Under the pieces are notes generated by a model, which saw nothing but the letters and a program-made list of their open reading frames with translations, was not told where the DNA came from and did not search any database. Below, piece after piece: positions 29,170 to 36,456 of a stretch of 64,000 bases of DNA. The position numbers were made by a program, and so were the translations under genes. The DNA lies in contig JAJYDE010000006.1 of NCBI GenBank assembly GCA_021777755.1, positions 62,001 through 126,000 of the forward strand, written 5' to 3'. Within the stretch, counting starts at the first letter, position 1. Each line of letters starts with the position of its first letter. This DNA comes from Deltaproteobacteria bacterium (GTDB lineage: Bacteria; Desulfobacterota; Syntrophobacteria; Syntrophobacterales; Syntrophobacteraceae).

Positions 29170-29520
29170 CTATTCCTCGATCGGGATTTTTCTCGATCTG
29201 CCGCCCTTCAATAAGCCGCGTTGTTTTTTTACCTCCAACCGGCGTTGCTTGGCGGCCCTGCTCACCCGTGTCCGCTTCCTTGCCGGCGGCTGTTTCAGCG
29301 CCTCGCATAGCGAGTCGGCAAACCTTTCCACCACCAATTCCCGGTTTGCCGCCTGACTGCGGGTCTGCTGAGATGTGAAACGCAAAACGCCGTCCTTGCC
29401 GATGCGGGTGGCGAGGCGGCGCATGATCAACTCCTTCTGCTCCCCGGAAAGAGCCTGAGAGTTGACCACATCAAACCACAAAGTCACCCGCGTGCTGGTC
29501 TCGTTTATGTCAATGACTAT
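29170..29520 (-). pseudogene. arfB remnant lacking the N-terminus and the GGQ motif
   Basis: The open part encodes about 105-115 residues clearly homologous to the C-terminal three quarters of the ArfB at 31714-32139 (both share RIGKDGVLR, SQQTRSQ and KKQRGLLK). Homology runs upstream to INETSTRVTLWFDVV, equivalent to VNKVSSRVTLRFDVV in the intact copy, and stops exactly after the catalytic GGQ; beyond that are in-frame stops. Without GGQ it cannot hydrolyse peptidyl-tRNA. The C-terminal basic tail that enters the ribosomal mRNA channel is still open. The two copies differ widely in DNA, so this is not a recent duplication; it marks the left edge of the ATPase/DUF4276 insertion. Confidence 0.8.
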
Positions 29521-29540
29521 TTAATACGGGGCCGCAGGTG

Positions 29541-29711
29541 GTATGACGACCAGCAATTCCCGGAGCTATCATGGCTTCTGGAGCCAAGAGAGTGCCTTTT
29601 GATCCAATCAGCATACGAGGGAACGAATTGTCGAATCGCATGATGACACAATTCGAAGGACCTCCGGGAATTGCTGTATGACGACCGGCTTTGTGTGCGC
29701 AAAGCACACGA
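29541..29711. repeat. Hairpin-rich stretch with 15-bp inverted and 11-bp direct repeats
   Basis: Outer arms CAGCAATTCCCGGAG (29551-29565) and CTCCGGGAATTGCTG (29662-29676) are perfect inverted repeats. Inside is a second hairpin with CGAATTGT and ACAATTCG arms (about 29624-29655). GTATGACGACC occurs directly at 29541 and 29676, and a third hairpin with GTGTGC/GCACAC arms follows (about 29691-29708). It lies between the arfB remnant and the DUF4276 gene stop. Open frames through it only reflect the repeats. It may be a structured RNA, a recombination scar or a terminator complex. Confidence 0.7.
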
Positions 29712-29736
29712 AGATAGATAATTTGCTTGATGAAAC

Positions 29737-30417
29737 CTAACAAAGCTTTTCGAGGCGTGACACCCATGCATCGAAGTGACGGCATTTGCCTCGGATCACG
29801 TCCAGTCCGATACGTTCCGCCACCTGAGGTCCTATAGCGGCTTTGGCACCTTCATAATCTGGCAGTTCGCGGCAAATTCGCTTGCTAGGGGCCGTGTTAG
29901 GTCCATCGTCTATCAACTCAGGCGTGTCGTGACCGTCCGCGATGGCCTTAAGTTCCGCGATCTGTCTTTTATGGCCTTGGTAGAAGTGCCTGAAACATGT
30001 CGGATCAGAGAACAAATATGCCTCGTACTCATGCAACTGGATATAAGGTATGAACCGCTGGTCGCCGATGTCATTTGAGAATGCTCGCTCAAGGGACTCA
30101 ACACGCCTGTACGGGATATGGCGCAATTTCTCTGCCTCAGCCAACCCTGGAAACTCGGCATGAATGGCATAGAGGTCAATCATTGTCGTAAAGAATACAT
30201 CCCCAGCTTTTTCCTGTGCGAGAAATCGCAAAATATCAGTTTTCATAGGTATGTACTTTCGTCCCCCACCTCGATGAACTCTGCCTTTTCTTTTGGCGTG
30301 AGCAATAAGGACCGGCGGATGTAAGTAGACTCCGAAATTTGCCAAGTGCGGTTTAAGAACTGTGTCGGCGAACGTAAGCTCGGTCGTCCCTTCGGCGAAA
30401 AGATAGAGGCGCGGCAT
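29737..30417 (-). CDS. DUF4276 protein, TOPRIM-like partner of the upstream ATPase (putative defence effector)
   Basis: 226 residues. The opening LYLFAEGTTELTF has the E-G-x-T-E acidic motif, followed by FFTTMIDLYAIHAEFPG and IQLHEYEAYLFSDP, the pattern of the DUF4276/RloB-like family, thought to be a divergent TOPRIM nuclease fold. The start ATG overlaps the ATPase stop by one base (TGATG), so translation is coupled. AAA ATPase plus DUF4276/RloB pairs occur in restriction islands and resemble the AbiL-type abortive infection pair; defence against phage is the likely role by family association, not shown here. Codon use is less GC-biased than neighbours. Confidence 0.8.
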   Translation of the reverse strand: MPRLYLFAEGTTELTFADTVLKPHLANFGVYLHPPVLIAHAKRKGRVHRGGGRKYIPMKTDILRFLAQEKAGDVFFTTMIDLYAIHAEFPGLAEAEKLRHIPYRRVESLERAFSNDIGDQRFIPYIQLHEYEAYLFSDPTCFRHFYQGHKRQIAELKAIADGHDTPELIDDGPNTAPSKRICRELPDYEGAKAAIGPQVAERIGLDVIRGKCRHFDAWVSRLEKLC

Positions 30418-31526
30418 CAGTGCGGGCCTCCACCGATGACGTTTTTCTCCCAGACCTCGCCAAGGCTGTATTCGTCAAGCCATGCCTCCAGTTTTGCACT
30501 GTCGTGCCTCTCGAATTTCGATTCTTTGCCATCACGATTCAATACGATGATATCCTCGGGTTCAAAATTGTCCAAAAAGGAACTGGACTGAGTACTGACA
30601 AGGACTTGAGTATGGTGGGAGGCTTTTCTAAAGAGCGCAGCAACAGTGTTAAGGGCATATGGATGCAATCCTAATTCCGGTTCATCGACAATGATTAAGT
30701 CCGGCATTTCGTTTTCCGGTTGCATGAGCAGGGTCACGAGACACATGGCACGCAGTGTGCCGTCCGAAAGCTGGTGTGGACCGAACACCTGATCAGAGCT
30801 CTTGTCCCTCCAGTTGAGGATGATCTCTCTACTGCCCGGCCCGGTCGGTTCAAGGTCGAAATCATCGAAAAATGGTGCAATAAGGCGGATGGTGCTGACG
30901 ATACGTTGATAGACCGCTCCACTATTCTCTTCTCGGAGGCGCAACAGAAAGGCTGCCAAATTCCCAGCATCCGGCATCAGCCAACGGTTGTCGCCGGTGT
31001 AGCAATACTGGCGGACGCGTGCCGTCGGTGACGTATCGTGGAAGTGGTAAACACGACAGTAGTTGAGCATGCTCCTTATCACTCTGGCACATATATCTCC
31101 CTCATCAGCTTTCTGACCGATTCGTGTTTCTTCGTGTCCTGCTCCAAGGTGAACTTCCCGTGGTCTTGTCGAACCAGTCATGAGGAAGCTCAATTTCTCC
31201 TCGGCAAAGATAAGGGTATCTCCCGTAGCATGGAACAAGCGCATTGAGTAAGTGTCAATTCCATTCTCAGCGCCGAACTCTAGTTGCGCCTCCATCTGAG
31301 GCGTAGCTTTGGGGCCGAAGTGCAGAAGGGACTGTGCGCGTCCTGTCGTGCCGATATATTGCTGGAGGCGCATTCCCATCATCTCGTTGAGCATCTTGAA
31401 AAAGGAAATGAAGTTGCTCTTACCAGCCCCATTCGCGCCAATCAGCACGTTCAGCGAACGGAGTTCAATGTCAATGCCCTTGATGGATTTAAAGCCTCGT
31501 AGCGTTACTCGTTGCAATTTAGCCAA
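30417..31526 (-). CDS. AAA_21-type ABC-like ATPase of a two-gene defence module
   Basis: 369 residues, no long coiled coil. Walker A GANGAGKS is at residues 30-37 after TLRGFKSIKG; the ABC-like signature is HQLSDGTLRAM; Walker B is LIIVDEPELGLHP; the switch position reads VSTQSSSFLD with Gln, common in the OLD/RecF-like group. It is presumed to sense infection or DNA ends and control the DUF4276 partner. Starts at TTG with GGAGA 6 nt upstream; no better in-frame ATG. The pair sits between two arfB copies and is of lower GC than the surrounding chromosome, suggesting horizontal gain. Confidence 0.85.
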   Translation of the reverse strand: MAKLQRVTLRGFKSIKGIDIELRSLNVLIGANGAGKSNFISFFKMLNEMMGMRLQQYIGTTGRAQSLLHFGPKATPQMEAQLEFGAENGIDTYSMRLFHATGDTLIFAEEKLSFLMTGSTRPREVHLGAGHEETRIGQKADEGDICARVIRSMLNYCRVYHFHDTSPTARVRQYCYTGDNRWLMPDAGNLAAFLLRLREENSGAVYQRIVSTIRLIAPFFDDFDLEPTGPGSREIILNWRDKSSDQVFGPHQLSDGTLRAMCLVTLLMQPENEMPDLIIVDEPELGLHPYALNTVAALFRKASHHTQVLVSTQSSSFLDNFEPEDIIVLNRDGKESKFERHDSAKLEAWLDEYSLGEVWEKNVIGGGPH

Positions 31527-31713
31527 TATCTATCTCCAGCGGCGCTTCGGCAAGTTCGAAGAATCCTCAATTCGCAATCCAGCAAGTAAATTTCCTGTGG
31601 GCGTAGCATTCTGACTTCGCCGTTTCTAGTATTCCCTTAAGTATAAGAATGTTACAAAGTTTTTCTATACTTTTCCGGCCCCGCCAGCACTAAGTCACCT
31701 TTTCCCCTCCCGC

Positions 31714-32139
31714 CTAATCCTGGTCGGGAATCCTTTCTGACCGCCTGCTTTTCAACAGTCCGCGCTGCTTTTTCTCCTCCAACCGGCGGAGTTTGGCTCG
31801 CATGGTGACTCGTGTCTTCTTTCTTACCGGGACCTTCTTCAGTGCACCCCGCAGAAGTTCAGTGAAGCGCTCTATCGCGAGTTCCTTATTTTCTACCTGG
31901 CTGCGGGTCTGCTGCGATATGACGCGGAGCACGCCGTCCTTGCCGATGCGGGTCGTAAGGCGGCGCATCACCAAATCCTTCTGATCCGGGGAGAGGCTGG
32001 GCGAACCCACCACGTCAAACCGCAGCGTCACGCGACTGGACACCTTATTGACATTTTGCCCGCCTGGCCCGCTGCTAAGGGACGGAGTGAAATCAAGTTC
32101 ACCTCGAGGAATACAAATCTGCTCATTAATTCTGATCAT
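31714..32139 (-). CDS. arfB: ArfB (YaeJ), ribosome-rescue peptidyl-tRNA hydrolase
   Basis: 141 residues, full length. The release-factor-like domain has the catalytic GGQ at residues 26-28 (SSGPGGQNVNKVSSRV), then RIGKDGVLR, and a basic tail (KKTRVTMRAKLRRLEEKKQR) that reads an empty mRNA channel. It frees ribosomes stalled on non-stop mRNAs. Its ATG overlaps the sfsA stop (ATGA), so it is coupled to that truncated gene. A second, GGQ-less copy lies 2.2 kb downstream on the same strand, beyond the ATPase/DUF4276 genes. Confidence 0.93.
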   Translation of the reverse strand: MIRINEQICIPRGELDFTPSLSSGPGGQNVNKVSSRVTLRFDVVGSPSLSPDQKDLVMRRLTTRIGKDGVLRVISQQTRSQVENKELAIERFTELLRGALKKVPVRKKTRVTMRAKLRRLEEKKQRGLLKSRRSERIPDQD

Positions 32140-32669
32140 CCGAGTTCTGTCTGGGTGCGGAGAGTCCCGTGATGAACCCGCGCACCATGCGCGAAGTTGT
32201 GACGAAAAGAGAACGCTGATGGCGAAACGGGAAAAGCTTCTTTGAAAGCTTCAGCATAGAGGCTGGAATGCGTCCAATTGATGGTGAAGGCCTCTACGTC
32301 TTCCCGCTGAATAATGTGGAGCAATACAGCTCTGTCTACTGAAGCAACTCTGCCAGTCAACCATTCAAGTTGCCTTACGCTACGCGGCGTGACAGAATCA
32401 GGGAAACGAGCTACTCTTTTATCGACTACAGTTGCGCTCTTTACTTCCACAAAACATTTTCCATCTGGTCCCGTAAGCGAAAAATCAACGCGTAAGCCCT
32501 CTTTGACGTGCCGCTCCATCGCCAGAGTATCATAATTATGCAGTCCAGGCACCAGGCGCTGCTTGAGGACTTCTTCTGCAAGAATGTTCGAAAAACCTGT
32601 ATCCATCCCTATCCAAAGGCCATTGAACTCAACGGCCCTCAAGGTATAACGTCGCTTTGGTTTCGTCAA
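32136..32669 (-). CDS. sfsA: SfsA family nuclease, N-terminally truncated
   Basis: 177 residues from a TTG; the family is usually about 230. The C-terminal catalytic domain is intact, with RVDFSLTGPDGKCFVEVKSAT (D and E-x-K of a PD-(D/E)xK fold) and FPDSVTPRSVRQLEWL. The N-terminal OB domain (roughly the first 55 residues) is missing; reading upstream in frame gives only about 16 more residues before a stop. There is no ribosome binding site at the TTG. It may be a decaying gene or a real short variant. It is coupled to arfB. Confidence 0.7.
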   Translation of the reverse strand: MTKPKRRYTLRAVEFNGLWIGMDTGFSNILAEEVLKQRLVPGLHNYDTLAMERHVKEGLRVDFSLTGPDGKCFVEVKSATVVDKRVARFPDSVTPRSVRQLEWLTGRVASVDRAVLLHIIQREDVEAFTINWTHSSLYAEAFKEAFPVSPSAFSFRHNFAHGARVHHGTLRTQTELG

Positions 32670-32899
32670 CTTTATTTGGCCCCCGGAATCTTCTTCAAAA
32701 CTAATTGTCTTAGAATGTTAAGGGTTTACGGTTCATTCCAGCTCTTACCCTCCCTGTATCTATGAGATCTTGGCCTTGAGCGTTCAACCTCAAAAATTAT
32801 TATCATGGATTTTAATGAAGGGAAAATATATTAGAAAAAAGGAGTCGATTCGCAACCATCGCGAATACTACAAAGTGTGAGTCAAACGAGGAGACCGGC

Positions 32900-33214
32900 A
32901 TGCACTTTTGGAATCCAAGCACCATCGAACTCGAAGAATTTCGACCCGGCATCACCAGTAAGGCCGTAACCGGGAATCAGTTGATCATGGTCTGCATGCG
33001 GATAGAGCAGGGGAGGGAAGACCTCGGCCATGAGCATCCTTTCGACCAATGCGGAATGGTTGTGGAAGGTCGAATTGAAATGTTCGCCGGTGAAAAACGC
33101 CACATTCTAACCAGAAACGAGTGCTATTTCATTGCCGCCGGCGAGCGCCACGGGTGGAAAACTTTGGATGAGCCGGTCACGCTTTTGGACATATCCTCAA
33201 GGCCTGGTGCCTGA
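32900..33214 (+). CDS. Small cupin-domain protein
   Basis: 104 residues, one cupin barrel. Metal-site motif 1 is GHEHPFDQCGMVVEGRIEMF and motif 2 includes IAAGERHGWKTL, giving three His and one acidic ligand. Function unknown; such single-domain cupins can be isomerases, dioxygenases or ligand-binding regulators. GAGGAG lies 8 nt before the ATG. Alone between the accessory patch and a convergent small gene. The DNA before it (32670-32899) is AT-rich with no gene seen. Confidence 0.85.
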   Translation: MHFWNPSTIELEEFRPGITSKAVTGNQLIMVCMRIEQGREDLGHEHPFDQCGMVVEGRIEMFAGEKRHILTRNECYFIAAGERHGWKTLDEPVTLLDISSRPGA

Positions 33215-33226
33215 GCGGGCCGGAAG

Positions 33227-33268
33227 AAAAAAAAGAAGCCGAATCGGTGGGGCAGACCGATCGGCTTC
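33227..33268 (-). terminator. Rho-independent terminator for the small Cys protein gene
   Basis: On the minus strand a 14-bp stem (one mismatch) with GAAGCCGATCGGT and ACCGATTCGGCTTC arms is followed by eight Us with one late break. It lies 215 nt after the stop of the 33484-33741 gene and just beyond the convergent cupin gene. Confidence 0.7.
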
Positions 33269-33483
33269 GAGGAGGAAAGAGTTTGCACTCTGGCCGAGAG
33301 AGGTTGCAATTAGGGTGCCAACAACTCGTAATGGTGATTATGTCAATCATTTCGGGTTGTTGAGGTCGGAGCCCCCGTTTGCGTCGCCCCCTGTAAAGCC
33401 GCCAAAAACCGGCCATGCCAATAATCACGCCATAATCACGCCCGGGGTTGGCGGCTTTTAGCCGCTCGCGGGGCAATTCGGTT

Positions 33484-33741
33484 TCAGACAAAAATTTCAA
33501 GGCTCAGTTCCACCGCTCCGCTGAGGAAAGCAAGGGCCACGCACCTGGCATGGTCGTCGTCGAGAGCCTGGCCTTCCAGTTTTTCCTGCTCGTAGCCCCC
33601 GCAGCGATCGCATGAAAATCCGGGCCATTTCTTTAGAATGGCGTAATCGAGACATCGCCCGTAGTTGAGGCAGAAAACGTTACGCCTGACTTTATCGCTG
33701 CTTTCAACGGCAATGTAGCGCTCCGGCATAGCTCTTTTCAT
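33484..33741 (-). CDS. Small cysteine-containing hypothetical protein
   Basis: 85 residues. Cysteines are arranged as C-LNYGR-C then FSCDRCGGYE, suggesting one zinc or iron-sulfur site, followed by an acidic helix. No signal peptide or membrane segment. GAGGAG precedes the ATG at good spacing and an excellent terminator lies downstream on the same strand, so I regard it as a real gene. Function unknown; not recognised beyond that. Confidence 0.75.
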   Translation of the reverse strand: MKRAMPERYIAVESSDKVRRNVFCLNYGRCLDYAILKKWPGFSCDRCGGYEQEKLEGQALDDDHARCVALAFLSGAVELSLEIFV

Positions 33742-33947
33742 AACATTCTCCTCAATCAGGGGTCGGTTTCCAAACTACCAATAGCATGGGGGAAGCAGGA
33801 GCAAAATGAGGTCAAGCAGGAAATCAGAGTACGGTGTTGCTGTATTTTGAGTGTGCGGGAAAATGCGGGAAAGTAGAGAGTCTCAAAAGCCGGGTAGTGA
33901 GGCCATCGACTTTCCCGGGGCCGCGGCCCAAAGGCCGCGTTGCATGA

Positions 33948-35024
33948 TTACATGTTATTGCGGAGTCGGCGCCCGGCCCGCGGGCCGGACGAATTGTTAA
34001 AGATATAGACCAGCACGTTAGTTTTTCCGTCGGTTTTGATGTCGGTTTGCACCCCGATGGTAGCCTGTTTTGCCGTTCCCCGGCCTATGCTGCCAAGCTT
34101 TGGAACAATCTTGAGAAGATAGCCGTTTTGATTTTCCAGCTTTTCGCCTGTTACGGACATGAGTTCTTTGTCATAGGAGAGCGCGGTGATCTTGAAGGGT
34201 TTATCATCGCCGCTCACAAGGGTTACGGCGCCCGAGCGCACGGGGTTATCGGCGTCGAGTTTGCCTATCAGGACGGTTTCGGGCGAGGCCGATATGGCGC
34301 CTTTTATGGCCGCCATGACACGAACGAGCAGCCAGGGGGCCCGGGGCAGGTCGGTCTCAAGTCTTATGAAGCCGCTGTAGCCGCCTTGGCGAACCTTGTT
34401 GGAGACCTTCAGGCGGTAATGGGTCCCGTCGGTAACCGTACGGATGGAGTAGTCAATTTTACCGGTCAGGTTGGTATCGATACTTTTGATGTGAAAGGGG
34501 GTCTTGGTGGCCTGAAGGTCCACCACCGAGCGGGAGAGCCGCCCGGTCGAGCCGGTAAAGGAGATGTTCGGGGAAGGCTTGATTGTGATGATGGCCTTTA
34601 CCACCCCGCGGAGCTTCAAAACCTGCCGGGGGTTGTCGGGGTCGTCGCTTTCGATGGTTACGGTCTTCATGATGTTGCCCTGGAAATTTTCCAGGTTTAC
34701 TTTCATTATTACCTTTCCCTCGCCACCGGGAGGGATTGCCGGATCGAACCGGACAACGGTGCAGCCTCAGGCCACTCTGATGTTTTCGATCCTGAGCATG
34801 GCGTTGCCGGTGTTCAAAACGGTGAATGCATGCTCGACTTTGTCGCCCTGCGGGGCGGAGCCGAAATCATAATCGGGGTTTGGCACCAGTATGGACGGGT
34901 GCGCGGGGGGCTGCCCGAAAGGGGTGGTTGTTTGATCGGCCGCGCGAATTTGAGGCGAGAAAGCAAAAGAGGAGCAGAAAAAGGCCAGGAAAAGAGCCGC
35001 TTTAAACAAGGCACGGGCTTTCAT
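33948..35024 (-). CDS. DUF1573 domain secreted protein, candidate selenoprotein (UGA read as Sec86)
   Basis: 358 residues if an in-frame TGA at 34767-34769 is decoded. A signal peptide (MKARALFKAALFLAFFCSSF) leads to the DUF1573 domain: PDYDFGSAPQGDKVEHAF, FTVLNTGNAMLRI, then A-U-GCTVVRFDPAIPPGGEG and VTIESDDPDNP. The family has a conserved C-G-C-T here, and the TGA replaces exactly its first Cys. Before and after it the frame is open, on-family and free of other stops. A stem-loop with bacterial SECIS geometry starts 5 nt after the TGA. The start is supported by GGGAGGT 8 nt before the ATG. The alternative is a nonsense mutation splitting the gene. Downstream of and co-directional with yibQ and ctpA. 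Two further beta-sandwich repeats follow the DUF1573 part. Confidence 0.75.
34724..34761 (-). promoter_or_regulatory. Candidate bacterial SECIS stem-loop
   Basis: On the mRNA strand, 5 nt after UGA: lower stem CACCG/CGGTG, upper stem TTG-T-CCGG/CCGG-CAA with a bulged U, and a loop TTCGAT; an asymmetric 7-nt loop lies on the 3' side. UGA to apical loop is 18 nt. The bulged U in the upper helix and this spacing mirror the E. coli fdhF element recognised by SelB. Confidence 0.55.
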
Positions 35025-35152
35025 GAAATTCTACCTCCCATATGGTCGAGTGTTTTGGCAAAGCCGCGAGTAATGAATACAGGATAGCCGATGGGGCCGA
35101 TGAGAAATCGATAACTGGGAAAAAAAAGGCGTGCGGGCAAGGGCTCAGCCTC

Positions 35153-36334
35153 TCACTTGCCCGCCACCAGGTCGCGAGCGAAAACGAGCACGACGCCTTC
35201 GGCCTTGAAATAGGGGGCCGCGGCGCGAAGAGTGCGCAAGGTGACCTCGTGGGGATGTCCGATGGCAAGAGCGGCCCCGCGGGCCTTGGCCAGTTCCACA
35301 GCCCTTGCCAGTTGGGAACGAATCGCGGCTACGAACATGCTGTCGTCGAGGAACACATTGCGCTTGAAGGTGGGGACCTTCAAGCGGCGGGCTTCTTGCC
35401 ACCCGAGGCTGTCGCTTATCGTCATGCTGTCGATAAAGAAGAGTTTGCGGCTTTTCAGCACGGACATGACCGTTTGCATGGCTTTGGCGTCGCGGGTCAA
35501 CTTGGAGCCCATGTGGTTGTTAACGCCGTCGAAATAGGGGGAAACAGCCAGGGCGGCATTGACGCGGAGCCGGATCTGGTCGGAAGACATGGAAACCATC
35601 AGCGCCCCGGGGCCGGGGTTGATACGGCTGTTCAAGGGCTCCATGGGCATATGCAGGATGACTTCGCGGCCTCCGTGTCGGGCCATTTCAGCGATCTTTG
35701 CGCTATAAGGTTGAAAGGGCAGAACCGACAGGGTTACGGGGAAGGGAAGGGCGGCGAATTTCCTGGCGATGGCCAGATCGGGGCCAAAATCGTCAATGAC
35801 GATGGCCAGTTCGGCCCGGGGATGGCCCGAGAACTCAGGCGAAGACGCAGGGGCGGCCGGGCGAGGCGGGGGCAGGGGCTTGGCCGGAGGCGCGGGAGGT
35901 TTTTGAGGCCGGTTGGCGGCTGGACTAGGCGGGGGCAGGGGCTTGGCCGGAGGCGCGGGAGGTTTTTGAGGCCGGTTGGCGGCTGGACTAGGCGGGGGCA
36001 AGACCTTGGCCGGAGGAGCCGGAGGCGTTTTAGTACGGGTGGCCGCGGGCGGGCGAGCCGCATTTTTAGAGGCGGGTTTTCGGGGGGTGCTGGAGGGTGC
36101 GGGGGGCGCCGCCGGCGGCACGGCTACAATCGGCGGAGTCTTTCGAGTGGACGGCGCGTAACCCTGGTGCGCAAAATATAAAAGGGCCGCGAGAAAAAAC
36201 AACGCGAGAACCCATCCGATCAAGGCAGTGGCGGCGAGCCTTTTGCCGCCGGCTGTGAGGGGGGCTTTGGCAGAGGCTTTCCTCTTTTTGCCCTCGCGAG
36301 ATTTCACGGCTTTGGAACGTTTCGGCGTCGGCAA
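35153..36334 (-). CDS. Divergent polysaccharide deacetylase (YibQ/COG2861)
   Basis: 393 residues. A basic cytoplasmic head and one membrane anchor (about residues 35-55) lead into a Pro/Ala-rich linker (about 60-165) built on a 21-residue tandem repeat. The C-terminal domain is the divergent deacetylase fold: LAIVIDDFGPDL, EVILHMPMEP, GVNNHMGSKLT, FFIDSMTISDS, LAIGHPHEVTL. Probably a periplasmic enzyme acting on peptidoglycan or exopolysaccharide; catalysis is unproven for the family. It follows ctpA on the same strand, a common arrangement (usually with envC, which is absent here). Confidence 0.88.
   Translation of the reverse strand: MPTPKRSKAVKSREGKKRKASAKAPLTAGGKRLAATALIGWVLALFFLAALLYFAHQGYAPSTRKTPPIVAVPPAAPPAPSSTPRKPASKNAARPPAATRTKTPPAPPAKVLPPPSPAANRPQKPPAPPAKPLPPPSPAANRPQKPPAPPAKPLPPPRPAAPASSPEFSGHPRAELAIVIDDFGPDLAIARKFAALPFPVTLSVLPFQPYSAKIAEMARHGGREVILHMPMEPLNSRINPGPGALMVSMSSDQIRLRVNAALAVSPYFDGVNNHMGSKLTRDAKAMQTVMSVLKSRKLFFIDSMTISDSLGWQEARRLKVPTFKRNVFLDDSMFVAAIRSQLARAVELAKARGAALAIGHPHEVTLRTLRAAAPYFKAEGVVLVFARDLVAGK
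35865..36010 (-). repeat. 63-bp tandem repeat encoding the Pro-rich linker of YibQ
   Basis: Units start at 35865, 35928 and 35991; spacing is exactly 63 bp (21 codons). The first two units are nearly identical and the third is partial and diverged. Each encodes a PPAPPAKPLPPPSPAANRPQ-type segment. In-frame unit size lets the linker length vary by slippage or recombination without breaking the gene. Confidence 0.85.
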
Positions 36335-36456
36335 GATATTTTTCCCCGGCGGCCAGCCCCCGGAGCAATACGGACGGGCGCGGCGTCAAGTTGGTGCGAG
36401 GGGGGGGTAGCGGTTAAACCTCCGCCGCCCCCCACGAGCCATGACAGGCGTATTGT

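Noticed and set aside
29741-29750. ACCTAAC resembling an integron attC half site
   Set aside because: It is inside the DUF4276 stop region and no matching GTTRRRY partner with attC spacing was found.
29510-29785. 91-residue minus-strand frame after DUF4276
   Set aside because: Its repeats (RHTAIPGG and AGRHTT) simply translate the inverted repeats; no ribosome site.
33948-34706. Reading the DUF1573 gene as two separate proteins
   Set aside because: The downstream frame has no ribosome site and begins inside the domain; the same frame continues through the TGA with family residues on both sides.
35042-36181. 379-residue plus-strand frame with Gly/Arg repeats
   Set aside because: It is the complement of the Pro-rich repeat and deacetylase domain of YibQ.
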